The notes beneath the pieces are model-generated. The model had not been told where the DNA came from, made no database searches, and saw only the letters and a list, made by a program, of their open reading frames with translations. A stretch of DNA of 64,000 nucleotides from Streptomyces sp. 71268 (GTDB lineage: Bacteria > Actinomycetota > Actinomycetes > Streptomycetales > Streptomycetaceae), in assembly GCF_029392895.1 (NCBI RefSeq), contig NZ_CP114200.1, positions 4,061,001 through 4,125,000 of the forward strand, written 5' to 3'. Below are positions 9,086 through 19,188 of this stretch, piece by piece; the stretch's first letter is position 1; every line of letters starts with the position of its first letter. The position numbers and the translations under genes are program-made.

Positions 9086-10024
9086 TCACCCCTCAAGCCG
9101 CCGCAGCCGCTCCGCGTCCCCCGTCCTGGGGCAGGTTCCGCAGGCTTCGGCGGGCCGGATCGCGTAGTACAGGCAGCAGCCGGTACGGGTGCGGGTCAGG
9201 TGGCGGCGGCCGGTGGCGCCGGTCAGGCGGCGGAAGCCCGCGCCGTCGGGGTAGGGCGCGATGGCGTGCGGCAGCACCTCGCCGGCCAGGCGCGCCGCGT
9301 GCTCCTCGTCGCCGAGCAGCCGGCCCAGCGTCCAGATGCCGGAGACCAGGTCGTCGCCGGCCATCCCCCACAGGGCGCGCGGGCCGCGCCGGAACCACGG
9401 GCCGATCGCGGTGAGCAACGGCCCCACCAGCGCGGCGAACGCGTCCCGCAGCTCCGCCCGCAGCGCCTCCTCGTCCGGCACGGTCCGCACCCCGGGCAGC
9501 CCGGCCGCCGGGTCGTCCGGCAGGCAGCGGAAGCCGCCCGGGGTGACCTCGTACCGGTTGCTCGACAGGTCGTGGCGCACCGCGCGTTGATCCAGCAGCG
9601 GCACCCGGCGTTCGAGGTACCACACGCCGCTGAGCAGCAGCGATACCGACCACAGACAGCCGTGCAGGGCGCGCGCCGCGACGGCGTGGCGGCGCGGGAC
9701 GACGTCGCCCCCGGCGGCGATGCGGGCCTCCTCGGCGTCCAGGAAGGCGGCGAGCACGTCTGGTTCGGTGGCGAGTTGTTCGAGGGTGGGGCGGTGGGTC
9801 GCGCTTGTTGACGGCTCGTCAGCGTCGGGGCGCGTGGCGGGGGGTTCGGCAAACGGGTACGCGGCGCCGGGAGTTGGGGTCGGTGCCTCGGTGGGCCATC
9901 GGACGTCCAGGTGGAGCGGCTCGCAGAGCGCGGCCAGGCGTTCGTAGCCACGGGCGAGCAGGTGCGCGCAGTTCGGGGCGGTGGCGTCGTCGGGCGGGCA
10001 GGCCGGGGCAAGGGCCAGCGTCAT
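9086..10024 (-). CDS. FhuF-like (2Fe-2S) ferric siderophore reductase
   Basis: 312-aa reductase releasing iron from ferric siderophores. The C-terminal cluster motif is CC-x10-C-x2-C (CCLYYAIRPAEACGTC), as in FhuF. The N-terminal ~80 residues start CPPDDATAPNCAHLL and include a Pro/Thr-rich stretch. ATG at 10024 with GAGGAA upstream. An iron box at 10053-10071 lies in the promoter, so it is expected to be repressed by a DmdR/IdeR regulator when iron is plentiful. No siderophore synthesis or transport genes lie nearby. Confident at family level. Confidence 0.85.
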   Translation of the reverse strand: MTLALAPACPPDDATAPNCAHLLARGYERLAALCEPLHLDVRWPTEAPTPTPGAAYPFAEPPATRPDADEPSTSATHRPTLEQLATEPDVLAAFLDAEEARIAAGGDVVPRRHAVAARALHGCLWSVSLLLSGVWYLERRVPLLDQRAVRHDLSSNRYEVTPGGFRCLPDDPAAGLPGVRTVPDEEALRAELRDAFAALVGPLLTAIGPWFRRGPRALWGMAGDDLVSGIWTLGRLLGDEEHAARLAGEVLPHAIAPYPDGAGFRRLTGATGRRHLTRTRTGCCLYYAIRPAEACGTCPRTGDAERLRRLEG

Positions 10025-10052
10025 CGGCAGTTCCTCAGCACCAGTTCAGAAG

Positions 10053-10071
10053 CAAGGCTAGCCTTACCTTA
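10053..10071 (-). promoter_or_regulatory. Iron box (DmdR/IdeR operator)
   Basis: On the minus strand the 19 bases read TAAGGTAAGGCTAGCCTTG and match the consensus TTAGGTTAGGCTAACCTAA at 14 of 19 positions by eye, including the core AGGCTA-CCT. It lies 29 bp upstream of the FhuF-like start, where a bound repressor would cover the promoter. Confidence 0.75.
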
Positions 10072-10301
10072 GCGGCATCTGAGGGTGTTTCTGATCATCG
10101 GCGCCCAACGGGTGGACACCGCCGAGGCACCCCGCCCGCCACACACCGGAGCCGCCGGCGCGCCCCGCCCGACCACCCGCCGCCCCGTGCGCGCCCCGCC
10201 CGCACGCCACCCGCGCCCCGGCCCGCCCCGGGGCGCTCCGCCCCGGGGCGGCCAACCGGGTGCTTCGGGGAGGACCAGTACGACAAGCGCGGGTGGGCGC
10301 G

Positions 10302-10385
10302 TACCGGCGGCGGGACATGCCAAGGGCCCGGGCGCAACGCGTGTACCGGCGGCCGGACATGCCAGGGGCCCGGGCGCAACGCGTG
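10302..10385. repeat. 42-bp tandem duplication
   Basis: Two adjacent 42-bp copies (10302-10343 and 10344-10385), both beginning TACCGGCGGC or nearly so and ending GCGCAACGCGTG, differing at two positions. The second copy contains the left arm of the terminator hairpin at 10362-10400. The first copy carries a near-identical second left arm. It lies in the 450-bp gap between the FhuF-like gene and the first bkd operon. Confidence 0.85.
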
Positions 10386-10400
10386 CGCCCGGGCCCCTGG
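10362..10400. terminator. Strong hairpin terminator of the first bkd operon
   Basis: Perfect 17-bp inverted repeat (10362-10378 with 10384-10400) around a 5-base loop, beginning CCAGGGGCCCGGG. It lies about 75 bp past the stop of the bkd E2 gene on the minus strand. No U-tract follows, which is common for Streptomyces terminators. Confidence 0.8.
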
Positions 10401-10474
10401 TGTCGGTCTACGCCGCCATCACGCCCCGGTTCCGGCGGCGCGGGGGCGGCGGGTCCTCTCGGTCATCTCGGGCT

Positions 10475-11965
10475 TCAGCCCCAGGTGATGAGCCGCTTCC
10501 CGGGGTTCTCCAGGACGGCCGCCACGTCGGCGAGCACCTTCGAGCCCAACTCACCGTCCACCAGGCGGTGGTCGAAGGAGAGCGCGAGGGTGGTCACCTG
10601 GCGCGGCTTCACCTTGCCCTTGTGCACCCACGGCTGGAGCTTGATCGTGCCGATCGCGAGGATCGCGGACTCGCCCGGGTTGAGGATGGGCGTGCCCGTG
10701 TCGACGCCGAAGACGCCGACGTTGGTGATGGTCACCGTGCCGCCCGACATCGCCGTCGGCGTGGTCTTGCCCTCGCGGGCCGTCGCGACCAGGTCGGACA
10801 GCGAGGTGGCCAGCTCCGGCAGCGTCTTGCGGCCCGCGTCCTTGATGTTCGGGACGATCAGACCGCGCGGCGTGGCCGCGGCGATGCCCAGGTTCACGTA
10901 GTCCTTGTGGACGATCTCCTGGTTCGCCTCGTCCCAGGCCGCGTTGATCTCCGGGTTGCGCTTGATGGCCACCAGGAACGCCTTGGCGATCAACAGCAGC
11001 GGGTTGACCCGCAGCCCCGCCATCTCCGGGTCCTGCTTGAGGTCCTGGACCAGCTTCATCGTGCGCGTGACATCCACCGTGATGAACTCGGTGACGTGCG
11101 GCGCGGTGAAGGCGCTGGCCACCATCGCCTGCGCGGTGGCCTTCCGTACGCCCTTGATCGGCACCCGGACCTCGCCGCCGGCCACCGCCGGCTCGGCGCC
11201 GGTCGTCGCGGCCACCGGCTGGGCCTCGGCCACCGCCGCCTGCGGCTGGGCCGCCTGCGGGGCCGTGGCGCTGGCCGCCGCGTGCACGTCCTCGCGGGTG
11301 ATCACGCCGCCGTCGCCGGTCGGCGTGACGCTCGCGAGGTCGATGCCGAGGTCCTTGGCCAGCTTGCGCACCGGCGGCTTGGCCAGCGGACGCGCGCCGG
11401 CCGGGGCCTGCGGGGCCGCAGGCGCGGCCGGCGCGGGGGCCGGCGCCGGAGCGGTCGGGGCCGCCCCGTGCCCGTTCAGCTCCTGCTGGAGCGCGGCGGC
11501 CACCGAGGAGGGGGCCGCCTGCTGGGCCGGCTGCGCCTTGCGGGGCCGGCGCTTGGTGGAGGACGGCGCCGCGCCGTACCCGACGAGCACGGCCTGCCGG
11601 CCCTGCTGCTCGGGCTCGGCGTCGTCGGCGCCCTGCTCGGCCGAGGGCTCGGTCGCCGGCGCCGCCTGACCGCCCGCCGGGGCCGCCGGCTCCACGGGAC
11701 CCGCGTCCGGCTGGGTGTCCACGGAGATGATCACGGTGCCGACGTCGACGGTCACGCCCTCGTCGAAGCGCAGCTCGTGCACCACGCCGTCGAAGGGGAT
11801 GGGAAGTTCGACGGCCGCCTTCGCCGTCTCGACCTCACAGACGGACTGGCCGTCGGTGACCGTGTCGCCGACCTGGACGTACCACTTGAGGATCTCGGCC
11901 TCGGTCAGTCCCTCGCCCACGTCGGGCATCTTGAACTCACGGAAGCGCTGTGCGGTGTTGCTCAT
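10475..11965 (-). CDS. bkdC: Branched-chain 2-oxoacid dehydrogenase E2 (dihydrolipoamide acyltransferase)
   Basis: 496-aa E2 core, transferring branched acyl groups from lipoamide to CoA. In order: a lipoyl domain with the modified Lys in EVETAKAAVELP (about residue 49), a long Ala/Pro/Gln linker, a peripheral subunit-binding domain (KPPVRKLAKDLGIDLASV), a second linker, and the catalytic domain ending in FDHRLVDGELG with the His-x3-Asp-Gly active site. It is the last gene of the bkdA-bkdB-bkdC operon, 20 bp after E1 beta. In Streptomyces this complex supplies isobutyryl-, isovaleryl- and 2-methylbutyryl-CoA for fatty acids and polyketides. No E3 gene is linked. Confidence 0.92.
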   Translation of the reverse strand: MSNTAQRFREFKMPDVGEGLTEAEILKWYVQVGDTVTDGQSVCEVETAKAAVELPIPFDGVVHELRFDEGVTVDVGTVIISVDTQPDAGPVEPAAPAGGQAAPATEPSAEQGADDAEPEQQGRQAVLVGYGAAPSSTKRRPRKAQPAQQAAPSSVAAALQQELNGHGAAPTAPAPAPAPAAPAAPQAPAGARPLAKPPVRKLAKDLGIDLASVTPTGDGGVITREDVHAAASATAPQAAQPQAAVAEAQPVAATTGAEPAVAGGEVRVPIKGVRKATAQAMVASAFTAPHVTEFITVDVTRTMKLVQDLKQDPEMAGLRVNPLLLIAKAFLVAIKRNPEINAAWDEANQEIVHKDYVNLGIAAATPRGLIVPNIKDAGRKTLPELATSLSDLVATAREGKTTPTAMSGGTVTITNVGVFGVDTGTPILNPGESAILAIGTIKLQPWVHKGKVKPRQVTTLALSFDHRLVDGELGSKVLADVAAVLENPGKRLITWG

Positions 11966-11985
11966 CGTCGCTGCTCCTCAGGCCC

Positions 11986-12975
11986 TCAGTACGCCAACGC
12001 TCGGTCAACGGCGTCGAGCACCCGGTCAAGCCCCGGCAGGTACTCGTCCTCAAGCCGGGACGGCGGGTACGGCGCGTGGAACCCGCCGACCCGCAGCACC
12101 GGTGCCTCCAGGTGGTAGAAGCACCGCTCGGTGATGCGCGCGGCCACCTCGGCACCGGAGCCGAAGAAGACCGGCGCCTCGTGCACGATGACCAGCCGGC
12201 CGGTCCTGCGCACCGACGCCTCGATCGCGTCGAAGTCGATCGGCGAGATCGACCGCAGGTCGAGCACCTCGATCGACTTGCCCTCCTCGGCGGCGGCCGC
12301 CGCGGCATCCCGGCAGACCTTGACCATCGGCCCGTAGGCCGCGAGCGTCAGGTCGGTGCCGGGCCGCTCCACGCGGGCCGCGTGCAGCGGGCCGGGGATC
12401 GCGGAGGTGTTGACCTCGGAGCGGTCGTGGTAGCGCCGCTTGGGCTCGAAGTAGATGACCGGGTCGTCGCTGGCGATGGCCTGCTGCATCATCCAGTACG
12501 CGTCGGACGCGTTCGAGGGCGAGACGCACTTCAACCCCGCGACGTGCGCGAACAGCGCCTCGGGCGACTCGCTGTGGTGCTCGACGGCGCCGATGCCACC
12601 GCCGTAGGGGATGCGGATGACGACCGGCATCTTGACCTTGCCGAGCGCGCGGGCGTGCATCTTCGCGAGCTGCGTGACGATCTGGTCGTACGCGGGGAAG
12701 ACGAACCCGTCGAACTGGATCTCCACGACCGGGCGGTAGCCGCGCAGCGCGAGGCCGATGGCGGTGCCGACGATGCCGGACTCGGCGAGCGGGGTGTCGA
12801 TGACCCGCTCCTCGCCGAAGTCCTTCTGCAACCCGTCGGTGACCCGGAAGACGCCGCCGAGCTTGCCGACGTCCTCACCCATGATCACGACCTTGTTGTC
12901 GGTCTCCAGGGACTTGCGCAGGGATGCGTTGATCGCCTTGACGATCGACAGCTTCTCGGTGGAACCGGCAGCCAT
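11986..12975 (-). CDS. bkdB: Branched-chain 2-oxoacid dehydrogenase E1 beta
   Basis: 329-aa beta subunit of the thiamin-diphosphate decarboxylase. It has the transketolase-like pyrimidine domain (GEDVGKLGGVFRVTDGL, then TPLAESGIVGTAIGLALRG) and a C-terminal domain with EVLDLRSISPIDFDAI. It pairs with E1 alpha as an alpha2beta2 tetramer. ATG at 12975, one base after the E1 alpha stop, with GAGGAGGG inside the end of the alpha gene. The paralogue at 32286-33365 is closely similar. Confidence 0.92.
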   Translation of the reverse strand: MAAGSTEKLSIVKAINASLRKSLETDNKVVIMGEDVGKLGGVFRVTDGLQKDFGEERVIDTPLAESGIVGTAIGLALRGYRPVVEIQFDGFVFPAYDQIVTQLAKMHARALGKVKMPVVIRIPYGGGIGAVEHHSESPEALFAHVAGLKCVSPSNASDAYWMMQQAIASDDPVIYFEPKRRYHDRSEVNTSAIPGPLHAARVERPGTDLTLAAYGPMVKVCRDAAAAAAEEGKSIEVLDLRSISPIDFDAIEASVRRTGRLVIVHEAPVFFGSGAEVAARITERCFYHLEAPVLRVGGFHAPYPPSRLEDEYLPGLDRVLDAVDRALAY

Positions 12976-12976
12976 G

Positions 12977-14128
12977 TCAGTGACCCTCCTCGGCGAACGA
13001 AGCCTGGTACGCGGCGAACTGGGCGCGCTCCTCGTCGACGAGCGCGTGCCCGTCGGCGTAGATGTTCTCGAAGATCGCCATGTGGTCGGGGTCGGGCATG
13101 GACCGCACCGCGTCCCGCACCCGCTTGGCCAGCGCGTCCGACTCCTGCTCGAGGTCGGTGAAGAACGCCTCGTCCGCGAACTCCTCGCGGGTCAGGTACG
13201 TACGCAGCCGCAGGATCGGGTCCTTGGCCTCCCACAGCTCCCGCTCCTCGTCGGCGCGGTAGCGCGTCGGGTCGTCGGAGGTGGTGTGCGCGCCCATCCG
13301 GTACGTGTACGCCTCGACCAGCATCGGGCCCTGTCCGCTGCGGGCCCGCTCCAGGGCGGCCCGGGTGACCGCGAGGCAGGCCAGCACGTCGTTGCCGTCC
13401 ACCCGCACGCCCGGGAAGCCGTAGCCCTGGGCGCGCTGGTAGAGCGGGACGCGGGTCTGCCGCTCGGTGGGCTCGGAGATGGCCCACTGGTTGTTCTGAC
13501 AGAAGAACACCACCGGCGCGTTGTAGACCGCCGAGAAGGTGAACGCCTCCGCGACGTCTCCCTGGCTGGAGGCGCCGTCCCCGAAGTACGCGATCACGGC
13601 CGAGTCCGCGCCGTCCTTGGCCACGCCCATCGCGTAGCCGGTGGCGTGCAGCGTCTGCGAGCCGATCACGATCGTGTACAGGTGGAAGTTGTTGGAGTTC
13701 GGGTCCCAACCACCGTTGTTCACGCCGCGGAACATGCCGAGCAGGTTCGTCGGGTCGACGTCCCGGCACCAGGCGACGCCGTGCTCACGGTAGGTGGGGA
13801 AGACGTAGTCATCGTCGCGCAGCGCGCGTCCCGAGCCGATCTGCGCGGCCTCCTGGCCGAGCAGCGAGGCCCACAGGCCCAGCTCGCCCTGGCGCTGGAG
13901 GGTCGTCGCCTCGGCGTCGAAGCGTCGCGTCAGCACCATGTCCCGGTACAGCCCGCGCAGCTCTTCGGGGGTCAAGTCGATGGAGTAGTCGGGATGCTCG
14001 ACCCGCTCGCCCTCGGGCGTCAGCAACTGTACGAGCTGGGTTTGGTCAGCCGTCGGCTGCTTGGCCCTGGTGCGCTTGGTGCTGCTGCTGCGGCGTGGCT
14101 TGCGCGCGGCAGTGCTGTCCACGGTCAC
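12977..14128 (-). CDS. bkdA: Branched-chain 2-oxoacid dehydrogenase E1 alpha
   Basis: 383-aa alpha subunit. The thiamin-diphosphate motif is complete: GDG in IAYFGDGASSQGD and the closing NN in FFCQNNQWAIS, with the YRMGAHTTSDDPTRYR loop whose serine/threonine is phosphorylated in mitochondrial homologues. The first ~35 residues are basic and Ser-rich (RRSSSTKRTRAKQ), longer than in the second copy. GTG start at 14128 with GGAGGAG five bases upstream. First gene of the operon; its promoter lies in the 347 bp shared with the response regulator. Confidence 0.92.
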   Translation of the reverse strand: MTVDSTAARKPRRSSSTKRTRAKQPTADQTQLVQLLTPEGERVEHPDYSIDLTPEELRGLYRDMVLTRRFDAEATTLQRQGELGLWASLLGQEAAQIGSGRALRDDDYVFPTYREHGVAWCRDVDPTNLLGMFRGVNNGGWDPNSNNFHLYTIVIGSQTLHATGYAMGVAKDGADSAVIAYFGDGASSQGDVAEAFTFSAVYNAPVVFFCQNNQWAISEPTERQTRVPLYQRAQGYGFPGVRVDGNDVLACLAVTRAALERARSGQGPMLVEAYTYRMGAHTTSDDPTRYRADEERELWEAKDPILRLRTYLTREEFADEAFFTDLEQESDALAKRVRDAVRSMPDPDHMAIFENIYADGHALVDEERAQFAAYQASFAEEGH

Positions 14129-14475
14129 GTGTGCTCCTCCGTCTGTCCGGCCCCCGGGGTCCGCCGGCGGCTGGTGGTCCTCGCGCCAAAGGCGAAAGGG
14201 CGGCTCCGCCCGGCGGACCCCGGCGCACGGGGTGGGTGCGCCGATGCCCCGACCGGGCGTGACAGGTGCTCCGGCGGGTGGCCCGCGAAACTCACGTTAC
14301 CCAGTGTGTCGCAGGTCTGCGAAACCCCATCTGACCTGCGATTTTGCTTGGATTTCCAAGTAAATCGAGAAAGCGGGGAACATGCACTGGTCACAGCCTC
14401 GCAGGCCGCCGGAACAACGGCACGTTATCCCGGAGGGCAAGAGCACGGGAAGAGTTCGTGTGTGAGACTGGGATC
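14129..14475. promoter_or_regulatory. Divergent promoter region with two inverted repeats
   Basis: Region between bkdA and the response regulator. It holds a perfect 8-bp inverted repeat CGCAGGTC (14310-14317) with GACCTGCG (14333-14340), and 7 bases later a perfect palindrome CTTGGA-TT-TCCAAG (14347-14360) in AT-richer sequence. Both are good candidates for operator sites controlling either gene. The proteins that bind them are unknown. Confidence 0.5.
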
Positions 14476-15135
14476 GTGCGCGAAGAAGGAAAAATCACGG
14501 TATTCCTGCTCGATGACCATGAAGTCGTGCGTCGGGGTGTGCACGAGTTGCTCTCGGTCGAGGAGGACATCGAGGTCGTGGGCGAGGCCGGGACGGCCGC
14601 TGACGCGCTGGTCCGCATCCCCGCCACCAGGCCCGATGTCGCCGTGTTGGACGTACGGCTGCCGGACGGCAGCGGCGTCGAGGTGTGCCGGGAGGTGCGC
14701 TCCCGGGACGAGGGCATCAAGTGCCTGATGCTCACCTCGTTCGCGGACGACGAGGCCCTCTTCGACGCGATCATGGCCGGCGCGTCCGGTTACGTCCTCA
14801 AGGCCATCCGTGGCAATGAATTGCTATCCGCGGTGCGGGACGTCGCCGCCGGAAAGTCCCTGCTCGACCCGGTCGCCACGGCCCGCGTCCTGGAACGCCT
14901 GCGGGACGGGAACACCCCGAGGGGCGACGAGCGGCTGGCCGCCCTCACGGAACAGGAACGCCGCATTCTCGACCTCATCGGCGAGGGGCTGACCAACCGC
15001 GCGATCGGCGAGCGGCTGCACCTCGCCGAAAAGACGATCAAGAATTACGTTTCCAGCCTGCTCTCCAAACTCGGCATGGAACGCCGCTCCCAGGCCGCCG
15101 CGTACGTGGCCCGCCTCCAGGCCGAGCGCCACTGA
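14476..15135 (+). CDS. DosR/DevR-like orphan response regulator (NarL/LuxR type)
   Basis: 219-aa two-component regulator. The receiver domain starts ITVFLLDDHEVVRRG; the acidic pocket is LLDDHE and the phospho-acceptor Asp is in VAVLDVRLPDGSG (about residue 56). The switch Thr is in LMLTSFADDEA and the Lys in GYVLKAIRG. The C-terminal LuxR helix-turn-helix is LTNRAIGERLHLAEKTIKNYVSSLLSKLGMERRSQAA. The pattern throughout recalls mycobacterial DosR. No histidine kinase is adjacent. Start is GTG at 14476, or GTG at 14458, which has the better GGGAAGAG ribosome site. It faces away from bkdA and precedes the PPOX gene that has a DosR-type box. Confidence 0.88.
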   Translation: MREEGKITVFLLDDHEVVRRGVHELLSVEEDIEVVGEAGTAADALVRIPATRPDVAVLDVRLPDGSGVEVCREVRSRDEGIKCLMLTSFADDEALFDAIMAGASGYVLKAIRGNELLSAVRDVAAGKSLLDPVATARVLERLRDGNTPRGDERLAALTEQERRILDLIGEGLTNRAIGERLHLAEKTIKNYVSSLLSKLGMERRSQAAAYVARLQAERH

Positions 15136-15581
15136 CCATTCCCGGCGTATCCCGCCGGGGATTTCCCCGCCGCACGAGCGATTCGTCTTTCCCGGCGGGC
15201 CCTTTTGTTCGCTTTCCTCGGCGGGCTCGTATGCCCGCGCGGCGGCGCCCGGGCGGCGCGGGCGGTTCGCGCGAGCGGGGTGGGCTGGGGCGGGCGAGCG
15301 ATATGAGCTGGTTCGCGCGGGGCGGGGTGGGCGATACGGGCGATACGCGCGAGACCGGGCGCGCGACGCGGGCGCTTCCCGTGAGGCGGGGCCGGGGCAG
15401 GCGGCCGGGCGAAGTACCTGGATGGCAGGGGCGTACGACGGGTCGGCACGCGCCCTCGTACGCCACCGCACCGCGCTGGTTGCCCCGGGCGCGGGTGCGC
15501 GCCCCAATCGGGACCAACGTCCCGTGCCCGTCGGGGCGGGTGCCCCTATATGGGGCGCGTGCGGGCGTGCAGGGTGGTGCC
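15136..15581 (+). promoter_or_regulatory. DosR-type box and promoter of the PPOX gene
   Basis: 446-bp gap between the response regulator and the flavoprotein gene. At 15509-15524 it contains CGGGACCAACGTCCCG, a perfect GGGAC-N4-GTCCC palindrome of the type bound by DosR/DevR regulators. At 15542-15556 the palindrome GCCCC-TATAT-GGGGC overlaps a probable -10 region about 26 bases before the start codon. The left 300 bp is low-complexity GC-rich sequence with no gene that I can support. Confidence 0.65.
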
Positions 15582-16046
15582 ATGCCCACCGACACGCCCA
15601 CGGCCGACGACCGCGCGATCGCACTGCTCAGCAAGGCCCGCTACGGCCGGGTCTCCGTGAGCATGCGGGCCCTGCCCTTCGTGACGGTCGCCCGGCACAT
15701 CGTGGTGGACGGCCACGCGCTGCTGCGCCTGCACCGCGGCTTCGGCTACCACAGCGCCTGCGACGGCAGCGTCGTCGCCTACGGCGCGGACAACGCCGAC
15801 AGCGCCCACGCCGAGGCGACGGCCGACGGCTCCGGGAGCGGCGCGGTCGACGTCTGGTCGGTGCAGTTCGTCGGCACCGCCCGGCTGTTCACGCCGAGCG
15901 AGGCGGAGCTGGCCCTGTTCGGCGAGGCGCCGAGCACGGCCGACGGCGCCCCGTACGACCCGGTGTACCTGCGCGTCGAGCCGCAGTTCGTCACCGTGCA
16001 CCAACTGAGCGGTGTCCCTGCGCGTCGGAGCGCGCACGCTGTGTGA
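15582..16046 (+). CDS. Pyridoxamine 5'-phosphate oxidase family flavoprotein
   Basis: 154-aa split-barrel FMN-binding protein. The start of the barrel is AIALLSKARYGRVSVSMRALPFVTVARHIVVDG; the later VDVWSVQFVGTARLFT is the usual dimer/FMN strand. Such small PPOX proteins are often F420 or FMN-dependent reductases; the cofactor and substrate are not certain here. ATG at 15582 with AGGGTGG upstream. The promoter has a perfect DosR-type site. The frameshifted phosphotransferase gene begins 15 bp downstream, so the two were probably one transcript. Confidence 0.82.
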   Translation: MPTDTPTADDRAIALLSKARYGRVSVSMRALPFVTVARHIVVDGHALLRLHRGFGYHSACDGSVVAYGADNADSAHAEATADGSGSGAVDVWSVQFVGTARLFTPSEAELALFGEAPSTADGAPYDPVYLRVEPQFVTVHQLSGVPARRSAHAV

Positions 16047-16061
16047 TCTACCATCTGGCGG

Positions 16062-17391
16062 GTGCCGCGCTCACCCGTTACAGCCGTCGCCGCCCGTGGG
16101 CGCGCCCCCGACGACAGTGCCGCGACCCTGGGCCCGGGCACCCTCGCCGCCCTCCTGGGGTGCTACGCGGGCCTCGGAGAGCCACTCTCCTGCCGGCCGC
16201 TGGCCGAGGGGTTGCTCAACCGCGGCTACCGGCTCACCACGACCCGCGGCCGGTACTTCCTCAAGCACCACCTCGACGGTGACCAGGCGGCCATCGCCCG
16301 CCAGCACCGCGCCACGCTGCGACTGGCCGGCCTCGGGGTGCCGGTCGCGCCGCCGGTGGCCGCCGCCGACGGCGGCACCGTCACCATCGTCGGCGGGCGC
16401 TGCTACGCCCTGCACCCCTGGGTCGACGGCACCCACCGCGACGGCGGCGACCTCACGGGCCCGCAGAGCCGTCGGCTCGGCACGCTGCTCGGCGTCGTCC
16501 ACGTCTGCCTCGACCGCGTCATGCGGGCCGAGCCCGCCCCGCACCCGGCCGCCCCCGGGCCCGACCACCCGGCCGCCCGCGCCCCCGCGCCCGGGTCCGC
16601 CCCGGAGCGCGCGCCGTCGTGGGCCGCGCCGCTGCCGCCGGCCCGCCCCGAACCCCCCGCCCAGCGGCTGCTGCCCGGGCCCCGCTCGGCCTCCCTGTCT
16701 CCGACACCGCTCCCGCCCGACGCCGCGCCCCCCCGCACGCCCCGCCCGCGCCGCGCACGTGCCGTCCGGGCCCGCGCCGTCGCCCGCGCCGTGGATGGGG
16801 GCGCCGCCCGGCGCGCCGGTCGCCGCCGATCCCGCGGAGACCTTCGCCCTCATCGACGACCTGCTCGCCCTGGCCCGCCACCGGCGCCCGCGCGACGCGT
16901 TCGACGAGCTGGCCGAGCACCGCCTCGTCGAGCGCCGCGCGCTCATCGAACGCCACGCCCACCGCCGCCCGACCCCCGCCACGACCCCCGCGTCGGGCTG
17001 GGTGCACGGCGACTTCCACCCGCTCAACCTGCTCTACCGCGGCACCGAACCGGTGGCGATCGTGGACTGGGACCGGCTCGACGTGCAGCCGCGCGCCGAG
17101 GAGGCGGTACGGGCCGCCGCGATCTTCTTCGTCCGCCCCGGGGGCACCCTCGCGCTGGCCAAGGTCCGCCCGTACGCGCGCGGCTACCGCGCCGCGACCG
17201 GCGCGAGCCCGCAGGAGCTGGCCGCCGCCGTGCACCGGGTGTGGTGGGAGCGGCTGAACGACTTCTGGATACTCCGCTGGCGCTACCAGCGCGGCGACCA
17301 CCGGGCCGATCCCCAGTTCCCGGCCGTGGCGGCCCTGGCCGTCTGGTGGACGAGCCGCTACGAGGCGGTACGCGCGGCCTTCTGTGACTGA
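16062..17391 (+). pseudogene. Aminoglycoside phosphotransferase-family gene, frameshifted
   Basis: The N-terminal lobe is in one frame from GTG 16062 (LAEGLLNRGYRLTTTRGRY, then CYALHPWVDGTHRDGGDL). The C-terminal lobe is one base out: ETFALIDDLLALARHRR, SGWVHGDFHPLNLLYRG (catalytic HGDFHPLN), VAIVDWDRLDV (metal-binding Asp), ending FCD at 17391. The shift lies between about 16540 and 16830, in a Pro/Ala-rich linker; the seven-C run at 16728-16734 with one extra base would restore the frame. Either the gene is broken, or the sequence has an indel error. Both lobes keep good codon use, so the change is recent or technical. The substrate is unknown. Confidence 0.7.
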
Positions 17392-17452
17392 GCCGCGTCA
17401 TCGGCTGAGCTGGGGCCACGCGTGCCCGCGCCGGAGCGGGCCCCGCACGCGG

Positions 17453-17504
17453 CAGCGGCGCGGCCCGTACGCCCCCTGCCGGGGAGGTACGGGCCGCGCC
17501 GCTG
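17453..17504. terminator. Bidirectional terminator hairpin
   Basis: Perfect 18-bp stem, 17453-17470 (CAGCGGCGCGGCCCGTAC) with 17487-17504, and a 16-base loop that can form its own small hairpin. It lies between two convergent genes, the phosphotransferase and the first kinase, and can serve both. Confidence 0.85.
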
Positions 17505-17544
17505 TGCCGTCGGGTGCCGGGCCGGGCGGGCCGGGGTGGGCCGG

Positions 17545-19188
<1,644 letters not shown>

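Noticed and set aside
10475..14128. Pyruvate dehydrogenase complex
   Set aside because: The three-gene E1 alpha/E1 beta/E2 form, the loop sequences and the Streptomyces context fit branched-chain substrates; streptomycete PDH uses a single-chain AceE-type E1.
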